DNA of 64,000 nucleotides from Gigaspora margarita (lineage: Eukaryota; Glomeromycota; Glomeromycetes; Diversisporales; Gigasporaceae): assembly GCA_009809945.1 (NCBI GenBank), contig WTPW01000017.1:588857-652856 (forward strand). Direction: 5' to 3'. Below are positions 56,264-64,000 of this stretch, one piece after another; position 1 is the stretch's first letter; each line of letters opens with the position of its first letter. Both the position numbers and the translations under genes were made by a program. The notes beneath the pieces were generated by a model. The model was given only the letters and a program-made list of their open reading frames with translations, was not told the origin of the DNA and did not search any database.

Positions 56264-56360
56264 CATATGAGTGATATCAAGGGAAAATGTGACATTGGTT
56301 TATTATTTATATTTAAATAAATAATCAATGATATACCAATGTCCCATTTTTCCTTAGTGT
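56264..56360. mobile_element. Short hairpin related to the ATGAGTGCTGCCAAGGG family
   Basis: ATATGAGTGATATCAAGGGA starts it. TGTGACATTGGT pairs with ACCAATGTCCCA, and TATTTATATTTAAATAAATA closes the loop. The right terminus (TTCCTTAGTGTAATT) is eroded. Terminal similarity to 36310 and 60942 is clear on the left only. Confidence 0.55.
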
Positions 56361-56708
56361 AATTTATATAGTTTATTTCCAAAATGCTTTCTACTCAAAT
56401 ATTTTATATACTAATACAAATCAATAAGAAAAGACCTTAAATGCTAGCTATAAGTAAAATATGAGTGATATTTGGCATATTTATTAATGGTAGCCCAGTC
56501 AACTAGATCATTAACTAGAATTTTAAGTTTTGATATTTTGTATTGTATTAGGTAATTTAATTTCTTTCAAATTGCATTAAAAACAAATTCTTAAATATTG
56601 ATTGACTTTTATATTATAAAAAAAAAATTATAGCGCATATGATCTGTATTTTACAGTCTCTTCACTAATCATAGCACTAAATTTAATTTATTGACTTATT
56701 AGTTATTA

Positions 56709-57543
56709 GGCATCCATAGGCTCTCTGTACTAAATTTAGTACAGATTCAAAAAATTATTTTACAATAACAAACTATAAATTTTATTTAAAATTTCTAAAA
56801 TATACTTTAATACTAATACTTTATTATTCTAAATTTTAGCAATATTTATTAATAAAAATTTGTACAAATTGATCTTAAGCTTTTTATATTTTGCAGAAAT
56901 TTTGATGTGCTTAATTTAGTACGTACTAAAAAACCTTTGTTGCATAAAAATTTATAAAAAAATAAAAAAAAATTAAAATTTTAAATTATTTTAGATCTAA
57001 CTTTGATTTTAGAATTGTTAAAATAAATAAATACTAATTTTTTAAAAAACAAAGCCGCTAAATTGCAGTAAATTAATTGTTTTTTAAAATAGTTCAATTA
57101 AATCTGTTTTAATGTAACACAGTCTAAAAATGAGTAGTTTTTTATAGTAAAACATATAAAAAACATATAAAAAAAATTGATAAAATTAAATAACATAGAA
57201 CTTTTTATCTGCTGAACCAATTTTAATAATTATATTATTATTAGAATCAGAAAAACTAGTTTTACAAAATATTAAAAATTTAAAAAGCTTTATTAAATAA
57301 AATTTTGATTATTTACAATTGAATTATTTTTAGTGTTTTTGGTCTTTTTTTGTTGCATTTTGTAGTAAACAATTTTAATATAGCTTTTATAAGTATAAAT
57401 ATACAAGTACAAAATATGAATATAGGTTGCATATTGGATAAATTTAATTTGAAGATAATAATCAAAAATTTACAAAATTTAGCTTTTAAAAACTGTACTA
57501 AATCAAGCAGTTTGTACTAAATTTAGTATTGCTTATGGATACC
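56709..57543. mobile_element. 0.83-kb element, GGCATCCATAGGC...TACTAAATTTAGTACA ends
   Basis: GGCATCCATAGGC plus TACTAAATTTAGTACA at the left is mirrored by TGTACTAAATTTAGTATTGC and TTATGGATACC at the right. An additional ATTTAGTACGTACTAAA palindrome lies at about 56919. The interior is AT-rich with no frame. No target duplication is seen. Confidence 0.65.
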
Positions 57544-57570
57544 CATTAACTGTAGCTCTAAATTTAATTA

Positions 57571-57756
57571 CAGTCATACTTGAGTTATATCACCCCTTTT
57601 TTCCAGAGTATTTTTGGAGATATAACTAAGATGTGGATATAACAATACATGAAACATATAAAAACATATAAAAAAAAGAAATATATCTTGTTTAAATCTG
57701 GGGATATAACTCAAATTGGGATATAACCCAGTGAGGATATAGCCCAGGTATTACTG
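57571..57756. mobile_element. 186-bp TA-flanked MITE, CAGTCATACTTGAGTTATAT ends
   Basis: CAGTCATACTTGAGTTATATC is mirrored by GATATAGCCCAGGTATTACTG. TA lies at 57569-57570 and 57757-57758. Inner GGATATAAC words repeat. This is pogo/mariner-like by its ends and TA duplication. Confidence 0.8.
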
Positions 57757-57758
57757 TA

Positions 57759-58211
57759 ATAAACCATGTTCCTTTTGAAATTAACACTACATTGTTCTAA
57801 TCCTAACCATACCATGGTTTTCTTAGCCTTAATTTTACATGCAATATTTTTACAAGAAAACAAACCATGTTCATTGACTACCCGATCTTATATATGATTG
57901 GCCAAAATTACTGGAGATGAACAATTTGTTGTGGAAGCGCTAGGTTGTGAAAAAATAATTAAATTTTCTGTACTGATATGGATATAGTAGCCGAGAAATA
58001 TGTCCAAATTAGACTCTTATAATAATTTAAACAAATTAAAACAAATAAATTGTTTTTAGTTAATAGGTAGTTATGATTAGGCTAGTTTAAGATTAAGGTG
58101 TTAGATATATTATTATCAAAAAATTAAAAAAAATTTATACAAACTCATACCATATAGTCGTGAAGTAACGCACACTTGCGTGTAATTTTATCCATCTGTA
58201 CTGTACCTTAT
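57759..58211. other. Intergenic, no gene seen
   Basis: An AACCATGTTC / ACCATGGTTTTC pair of words at 57770-57870 is the only structure noted. Confidence 0.4.
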
Positions 58212-58428
58212 TTGAGTGCTGCCAAGGGAAAATAGATCATTGAGATTTAATTATATTTCGACCGGACACAATCTCTAATACTATAATAAATTAGATAGAT
58301 TATGTCCGAGACAAATATACCGTAAACTGCCGTATAATACGTAGGAATCGGATATCTGGGAGGGTCTTTATACGGCAGTTTACGTAATTAAAGTCTGAAG
58401 TCTCATTTACTCTTGGCAGCAACTCATT
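58212..58428. mobile_element. 217-bp compound hairpin, TGAGTGCTGCCAAGGG ends
   Basis: TGAGTGCTGCCAAGGGAAAA is mirrored by TTTACTCTTGGCAGCAACTCA. Two inner hairpins lie inside: CCGGACACAATCT / AGATTATGTCCG, and CGTAAACTGCCGTATAA / TTTATACGGCAGTTTACG. The first inner arm (GGATTGTGTCCGG in reverse) is also present in 36310-36438. Confidence 0.75.
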
Positions 58429-58739
58429 TTAAGACGCCCATGCATATTAATTAATGTATACATGTCAAGTAGTGATGCAAATTACAGGCTCCACTCGACT
58501 AACAGCTGGCTATAACAGAGTCGAGCCGTATTTTCGCTGAACCATTTTTAGCTGAACCAATTTTTAGCTAGCCATTCAAGAACTGACGACTTTAAATCGT
58601 ATTGTTTTTGTTATGGAAAATTTATTTAAATTGAATTTTGCGTTAATACATGCAAAGATATTCCAGTAATTGATAATTTGTGAATGTATAAAACAGCAAT
58701 AGTATAAAAATATATTATTTAAAAAAATTTTTAAAAAAA

Positions 58740-58930
58740 ACTTTTTTTTTTAAAGAAAAAAAAAGCTTTAAAAGATAATGTTTTTTAAAAAAAATTGTCT
58801 AAAGAATAAAATAAAAATCATACGTTTAAAAAACCTCTTTTTTTTTAAAGAAAAAAAAAAGCTTTAAAAAAAGATAATGTTTTTTAAAAAAAATTGTTTA
58901 AAGAATAAAATAAAAATCATATGTTTAAAA
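58740..58930. repeat. Two-copy 95-bp tandem repeat of A/T homopolymer runs
   Basis: CTTTTTTTTTTAAAGAAAAA, AGCTTTAAAA, GATAATGTTTTTTAAAA and AAGAATAAAATAAAAATCAT recur with a period of about 95 bp. It lies within the hAT-like element. Confidence 0.8.
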
Positions 58931-59291
58931 GTATTAGTTTCAAAATTTAATGCCAAGTTCCAACCATGAGCCAGTACAAATAAGAGCTTGTACACGTTTT
59001 TCAGAAAGGAATACACGCTGCAAAGAGTCTGGTGAGTTTTGAGAATTACAAGGACGTTAAGATCATTTGGACGAGAAATTACCAAAAAAGAAAAATATTT
59101 ATAACAAATAGTTTATGAAAAATTGTTATAGTTTATTTATACGAAAGGTTATAATAGTAATTAGTTATAGTTTCGGCATATTATAGTAATCATGTAATCT
59201 CTAAACCGGCTCCACGTAACACAAGCTGAGCCGTTAGTTACCCAAACCGTTATTAGCCGAGCCGTTAAATAGCTCAGCTAAGCCGATCCGT

Positions 59292-60094
59292 TGTTATACT
59301 CTTAAAACTTTTCTGCGCATAAAATTTTCCTTATGATCATCACCCCTGTTCTTACATCCCTGCACGATCACGATCCGATCATCTTAATTCAATCATCCCT
59401 AATCATTAAATCGTCCCACCACAATGATCATTCATCCCTTCCTAAATTATGACACTTATACATACTCTACGTTATTACCATATACAGATATGTGTAGATC
59501 TATAGATATGTATAATTACCATACCCAAATTCCATACTAATTGATCTGCGACGCGTGAATATGAATTAGATCGAATGCATGAATATTAATTAGCATCGTA
59601 AAGTCTTTATATATTATCGCGGATTTCTAAATTAATATTTCGGGTGTGAGTCTTGAATTGGGTAAAGACGCGAGGGGAAAGTTTAAATGGTGTTAAATGA
59701 AATGTGTATTAGTAATAACGGAAGGATAATGACCCGGGAGGGAATCGTAGCTAGCTAACATGTATAAAAGACAGATGTATTCGCCCTACTTGTATCTTTA
59801 GGCAATGTCTGAGTGAATTCCTCCTTTATGATAAAGTCTTATGAGTGATTTCTTTAAATATCGTATCTGCTGATTATTGCTTATGAATTATAGTTTACAG
59901 TGATTGTTTGTTAATATTATTCGTTATTACATATTTTCTCCTTTATCATTATAAAATCCTATCCTTTCACCTCGAAATATCCAATATCCCTATATTCCGA
60001 TTTCTATCTAAAACCATCCTGAATTACCCTATTTTCGTTTGCTATCCGAGTAGTTTAAACCGGCGGGTCTGATATCTCCCAACCGATAGTAACA
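59292..60094. mobile_element. Solo LTR (803 bp)
   Basis: It starts TGTTATACTC and ends GATAGTAACA, giving TGTTA/TAACA inverted ends. CCGT is duplicated at 59288-59291 and 60095-60098. A TATA-like TGTATAAAAGAC at 59760-59771 followed by mixed sequence fits U3/R promoter structure reading left to right. No internal gag/pol sequence is present, so it is most easily a solo LTR left by recombination. A 4-bp duplication fits some Gypsy-type elements. The first base is the least certain boundary. Confidence 0.65.
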
Positions 60095-60118
60095 CCGTTT
60101 TGCATCAATAATGTAGAG

Positions 60119-60660
60119 CTTATCCGTTTTCACATTAATTTTAACGGATATTCAACGGATTTTATTATTAGATTTATATCCAACGGATAATCGGATCCAA
60201 ACTCACACTAATGTCAAGTCCGCTGTTGATCGAAAATTTTTTTATTTCCGATGGGAGTTCGATTTTATCCCGATTTCTGATCACAGGAATCAATGACTAC
60301 ATTGATGATCGGTCGGTTACCCACGCCGATAATTACATTTATATTACTACATTTTTCTTCTCATGATTATTACTTCATTTCTTCCCATTACTACATTCTG
60401 CGTAGTAAATTCCCATTACCACATTCTTGTAATATCGTAGCTCTTACCACATTATTGGTAATCGGGTAATTATGGTGGGAATATAAAAAGATCGTTATAT
60501 GAAAGAAGGGACAGTTATTTTATTCTTCTTTAATTTCTTGTATATAATTTTCTTACACACGCACATGTATATAATTCGCTCTCCCAAAATCTAATAAATC
60601 GCTCTCCCAAAATATTTAATAAAATTCATTCGTTTATAAATTTCCGAACCCTTAATGATT
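60119..60660. other. Intergenic, decayed TAGAGCTTG MITE near 60114-60210
   Basis: TAGAGCTTATCCGTTTTCAC and AACGGATATTCAACGGAT / ATCCAACGGATAATCGG resemble 34667-34774 but the ends are eroded. ATTACTACATT words repeat at 60345-60460. No gene is seen. Confidence 0.45.
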
Positions 60661-60725
60661 GTGGCCCAGTAGCTGAATTGGCATACGAGTTTTGGAAGTC
60701 TCTCCCAAGACCACAACACTGCTAA
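60661..60725. other. tRNA-like fragment, possible SINE head
   Basis: GTGGCCCAGTAGCTGAATTG resembles a tRNA start with a Pol III A box (TGGCCCAGTAG). It is followed by an anticodon-arm-like TTTTGGAAGTCTCTCCCAAG. There is no T-arm or B box after it, so it is not a functional tRNA. It may be a SINE relic. Confidence 0.22.
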
Positions 60726-60941
60726 TATATTTTATACAAAGTGGAAAAAACAATGTTTTTAAAGTGTGCATAGTTGTTTTTTTTTTAGTCTTCTTAATCG
60801 GTTATTTTATTAGTTCAAAAAAGCAGTTATATATATTTTTATATCAGAATTAATCTTGTTAGATTTAGAATCAATATTATTTAATACTAGATACACATAA
60901 GTTAAATGAAAATTTAAATTAATCCAGAATTCACTTAATGC

Positions 60942-61047
60942 ATATGAGTGCTGCCAAGGGATAAGGGCACCTCTGTTTTTTAATCAATTATTGAATCAAT
61001 AATTGATTAAAAAACGGAGGTGCCCTTTCCCTTGGCAGCACTCATAT
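60942..61047. mobile_element. 106-bp near-perfect hairpin, ATATGAGTGCTGCCAAGGG ends
   Basis: ATATGAGTGCTGCCAAGGGA and TCCCTTGGCAGCACTCATAT are the ends (shown with one internal difference). Arms of about 51 bp pair through GGGCACCTC / GAGGTGCCC and TTTTTTAATCAATTATTGA. It is the cleanest member of the family also at 36310, 56264 and 58212. Confidence 0.92.
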
Positions 61048-61994
61048 TCAAATTTAAAATTAAAAGCGTTTGATTTCTATTTAAACAGAAAAATATTGCA
61101 AATCTATTTACGCATATAATTCTATTAAAGTATCTATTTGGAAAGGATTAAAAAAAAAAAGTTTTTTTGCCTTGCGCAAGTTGTTTAATGTTTTATTGTA
61201 AGTTTGTACAACGTAACAGTATAGCTTAAAAAACCTACCAATTAGAGCTTGGATCCTGTAGATATCCGGCTATCCATTTGGTTATTCACCGAATATTGTC
61301 AAGATTCAAATATCTGCCCATAATTATCCGATTGAATTAATACGGTCAATTCTTAATATAATGATTGTTTTTTATTATATAACGTTTAGATCCACGTACA
61401 GTAGATAAAATCGTAAAATGGTCTCATATCCAACTTCTTTTCGTGTAACGTCCCTTTTTTTAAATGAATATCGTTCACCGAATGTGTAATAACAATATTG
61501 TTATTAAAGCAATTCGTAGAAGTTTCTTTTGATGTTTCGCCAAGTAATCTTCGTTGATCGTTATTAAGAAACAATGTAAAAAAAAAATCTACACTCAAAA
61601 TATAACATATTTTTGAATAAGAAAAATTCTATAAAGAAAACCAATATAAAAGTTATATATTGCGTATATAAAATGCATGTAATTTCTATATATATGTCAT
61701 TACTAATACAGTATAACGCATTGTTATTAATGTTCATTGAAGCATCGGATAAACCGATTTCCGAATATCTATAAATATGGTGTAATTATTTTAAACATGC
61801 ATGATTTATAATTACTATTTTCAAACATTTTAAACGATATTAAGATCTAAAATTTTCTTATATTGGTTCTAGATTCGAAATCCACATAAGTAAATTCCAA
61901 ATTTCGAATCCACCTATAACATATATATATATATAAATTACATATTAGTATACAAAAGACAGGAATATGACTTGTTATATAAGCTTATACAACT
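61048..61994. other. Intergenic, including decayed TAGAGCTTGGATCC copy and Sel1 3' flank
   Basis: TTAGAGCTTGGATCCTG at about 61243 begins a decayed relative of 34667-34774. From 61780 the sequence belongs to the 3' flank of the Sel1 duplication. The 70-codon frame at 61386-61598 (-) is not recognised. Confidence 0.45.
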
Positions 61995-62960
61995 TTAATC
62001 TTTGTTTATTTCCATCTCTGCAGACTTTTGATAATAAATGAATGCCATATATTCATCTTTTTTTACTCCAATTCCATTAAGATAACAATATCCAGCCATA
62101 TATACTCCGTTAGCGTAATTCATTTTTGCAGATTTTTGATAATAAATAAAGGCAATATTTTTATTTTTTTCAACTCCAATTCCATTAAAATAGCAATATC
62201 CAACATTATAAATTGCAACTGCATCGCCCATTTCTGCAGATCTTTGATAATAAATAAATGCTTTATATTCATCCTTTTCAACACCAATTCCATTTCGACA
62301 ACAATATCCAACCTGACATAATCCGGCAGCATTCCCCATCTCTGCAGATTTTTGATAATAAATGAATGCCTTGTCTCCATCCTTTTCAACTCCAGTTCCA
62401 TGTTGATAACAATATCCCATCATATACGTTGCCCTGTCATCCCCCATCTCAGCAGATTTTTGATAATAAACGAATGCCTTATCTTTATCCATTTCAATCC
62501 ATTTGCCATAATAATAACAACTTGCAATAATTATTTGAACTGTAGAATTGACTTGATGATTTAAACAAAATTTGACAATATGTTCAGGGTTTTGTCTCTT
62601 CTTTATTAGAAATTGTTCTATTGTGTTAAGAGTTGGACGGGAATATTTGCCTTTCAATTTTTCTTCATTATATATAATGCACATTTCTTTAACAATTTCA
62701 TTAAGAGAATCTGGTGAAAAGCCTTGTAACTTATTATCTTCTAAATATAATTGGGCAATATCGTTTTCGATTTGAGTGAAATCTGATGACCCATCGATTT
62801 TTTCTGGTTGCTTTACAAAATGATTATTATAAATTGACATTTTGTCGCAGAAAAATTGTATATGCATATAGGGGCATCAAATTTATTAAATTTTTGAAAG
62901 TATGTATTACGTTGCACAACCATTTTGCGTACATACGTACGTACGTATGAATATCCCAAT
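61780..62960 (-). repeat. Segmental duplication unit carrying Sel1 paralogue 3 and its flanks
   Basis: GCATGATTTATAATTACTA, GGTTCTAGATTCGAAATCC and CGAATCCACCTATAACATAT match 13270-13395. CAAATTTATTAAATTT and GTATTACGTTGCACAAC match upstream of the other two copies. ACGTACGTACGTATG at 62935 matches 43480. Confidence 0.75.
61995..62867 (-). CDS. Sel1-like repeat protein, paralogue 3
   Basis: The 290-residue single-exon product has an acidic N-terminal region (1-109) and five Sel1-like repeats of 36 residues. Typical repeat cores are GYCYQHGTGVEKDGDKAFIY and GYCYFNGIGVEKNKNIAFIY. The C terminus EMEINKD differs from ALNKDLK of the other two. Met-10 (62840) is the start shared by all paralogues (CDKMSIYNN); Met-1 is an alternative. 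It is probably an adaptor without enzymatic activity. Downstream (13250/61780) and upstream (TATTACGTTGCACAAC, ACGTACGTACGTAT) flanks match the other copies, so it arose by segmental duplication. Frames on the opposite strand are shadows. Confidence 0.85.
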   Translation of the reverse strand: MHIQFFCDKMSIYNNHFVKQPEKIDGSSDFTQIENDIAQLYLEDNKLQGFSPDSLNEIVKEMCIIYNEEKLKGKYSRPTLNTIEQFLIKKRQNPEHIVKFCLNHQVNSTVQIIIASCYYYGKWIEMDKDKAFVYYQKSAEMGDDRATYMMGYCYQHGTGVEKDGDKAFIYYQKSAEMGNAAGLCQVGYCCRNGIGVEKDEYKAFIYYQRSAEMGDAVAIYNVGYCYFNGIGVEKNKNIAFIYYQKSAKMNYANGVYMAGYCYLNGIGVKKDEYMAFIYYQKSAEMEINKD

Positions 62961-63544
62961 TTATCAGGCGCATAGAAAATCTGCGTTATTTTTCGAACTT
63001 ACGAATCAAATATTCGTAAGAATTAATATATATATATTTTGCTTTAAAGTCAAAAATGGGGTGTTTCAATTAACTTATTTTGAAAATAAGTGCGAGTTTT
63101 AAAAGTCTTATTTCTGGTTTGAAATTTGAAATCAAAAAATAAAAAGGAGATATCCGGAGATAAAAATAAGAAAACTCTTTTGATAGTATTTCGAAGAAAA
63201 TTTACGACCATAAAAGAATTCATTATTATATAAATAAGCTTACAAATAAATGGACCATTGATTTTGAAATGAATAGGTCACTGATTTAATTCGAAATCAG
63301 AAACCTGAACATTAGGTCTGAAACCCCTAATAGAATTAAAAGAAAAAATTATTTTCTTTAATTACTTAAAATTTGGCGATAATTTTGCAATTTTAACATT
63401 ATTTTTTATTTACTTGTTATTCTTTTCAGGTTTGCCCGTAGATGCTAACCTAAGAATGTCCTTTATTACCTTTCATTTTATTCATAACACAAAATCAAAT
63501 TGTGTTCTATTACATAATGTAAGTATCTTCATATTAATAGAGTT
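62961..63544. other. Intergenic, no gene seen
   Basis: AT-rich sequence, with only a short frame at 62902-63102 that overlaps the Sel1 promoter flank. Confidence 0.4.
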
Positions 63545-63620
63545 TAGGGTTGTCAATGGAGTACTCTAGACTATAATACAACATATAACTCACTTCTGGA
63601 GTGCTCCATTAACAACCCTG
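63545..63620. mobile_element. 76-bp hAT-like MITE, TAGGGTTGTCAATGGAGTAC ends
   Basis: TAGGGTTGTCAATGGAGTAC is mirrored by GAGTGCTCCATTAACAACCCTG. The flanks ATAGAGTT (63537-63544) and ATAGAGAT (63621-63628) agree at 6 of 8 positions. It is one of the smallest elements of this type here. Confidence 0.72.
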
Positions 63621-64000
63621 ATAGAGATAGTGAAGTAATTTCCCTGTTAATATATTACGAGCTTTTCTATGATTGTAAATTGTAAATAAAGTTTTCTAAC
63701 ACAATTTTTGTGAATTTCGACTGCATCTTTATAAATGCTTCAAATTAAGATTGTCTTTAATTTAAATATTATCCCTCCTACTGAATTATACGTATAAAAT
63801 ATTTATTCATATTTAGTAAAGGGCCACAAATCTTCAGTTAGAACTATTATATTCAAAACTATTTGAATTTATTTTAATAAAGTTTTTTTTTAATGCTATT
63901 GGATTTAACGTAACCTTTCCAGGTTTTCTATGTTGTATTCAGCATTTGAAGACATAAGTATTTATTTATAACTTCAAAAAAAAAAAAAAAAAAAAAAAAA
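63621..64000. other. AT-rich end of window with terminal A run
   Basis: No gene is seen. The last 25 bases are all A (from about 63976). It may be a poly-A tail of an element continuing outside, a homopolymer, or an assembly edge. Confidence 0.5.

Larger units (their letters stand above)
58470..60110. mobile_element. hAT-like element containing a solo LTR
   Basis: TAGTGATGCAAATTACAGG at 58470 pairs with the right end CCGTTTTGCATCAATA. The flanks are ATGTCAAG (58462-58469) and ATGTAGAG (60111-60118), 6 of 8 identical. Subterminal AGCCGAGCCGTTA / TCGAGCCG words lie at both ends. The LTR at 59292-60094 interrupts its right subterminal zone. Confidence 0.68.

Noticed and set aside
63976..64000. 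Terminal A run as a retroposon poly-A tail
   Set aside because: It ends at the window edge, so no target duplication or body can be examined. It could be a simple homopolymer or contig end.

Overview
This window looks like nuclear DNA of an AT-rich, transposon-laden fungus. An arbuscular mycorrhizal fungus of the Rhizophagus/Glomus type is the best guess. The reasons are the very high A+T content, a dispersed family of Sel1-repeat proteins, a secreted/membrane Kelch-repeat gene with short GT-AG introns, an AIG1-like GTPase relic, and extreme crowding of small inverted-repeat elements. The organism is inferred from gene content; no marker gene proves it.

Genes are sparse. I support four intact-looking ones. 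Three are single-exon Sel1-like repeat genes on the minus strand (13458-14336, 42640-43380, 61995-62867), which are copies of one another including their flanks. The fourth is a five-exon Kelch-repeat type I membrane protein on the minus strand (46909-48395), whose introns I could resolve by frame and splice site into a 399-residue product. Broken genes include an AIG1-like GTPase (51660-52441), a possible TRP/FLC-type membrane protein fragment (45380-45706), an unrecognised acidic coiled-coil relic (11189-11636) and a short F-box-like, lysine-rich ORF (14922-15116).

The rest is mostly transposon layers. At 0.6-10.7 kb there are tandem repeats, stacked palindromic elements carrying the GAAAATAAGC terminus, hAT-type elements with 8-bp target duplications, a SINE-like element split by one of them, and a pair of 0.3-kb elements with AGGACCCCAGACATCT ends. 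At 15.8-17.6 kb there is a 622-bp palindrome with a 9-bp duplication and a 1-kb hAT-like element. At 19-27 kb an 8-kb hAT-like element was invaded by palindromes, one of which carries a degenerate 6.2-kb LINE (endonuclease, reverse transcriptase, RNase H, zinc motif, poly-A, 13-bp target duplication). At 27.5-36.5 kb there are a SINE with 19-bp target duplications, several MITEs, two copies of a 0.42-kb near-perfect foldback, a hAT-like element inside another repeat, and a 1.27-kb TA-flanked element that itself holds a MITE.

From 37.5 to 40.2 kb there is a 2.7-kb diverged tandem array, then a 275-bp tandem duplication. At 54.2-55.9 kb a three-deep nest (hAT-like element > palindrome > hAT-like MITE) is documented by target duplications. 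At 58.5-60.1 kb a solo LTR sits inside a hAT-like element. I see no CRISPR array, rRNA, confident tRNA, or bacterial-type system.

The genes do not form a pathway. The coherent story is (1) duplication and homogenisation of a Sel1-repeat gene family and (2) repeated, datable nested insertion of non-autonomous DNA transposons. Many of these are long hairpins that could give double-stranded RNA.
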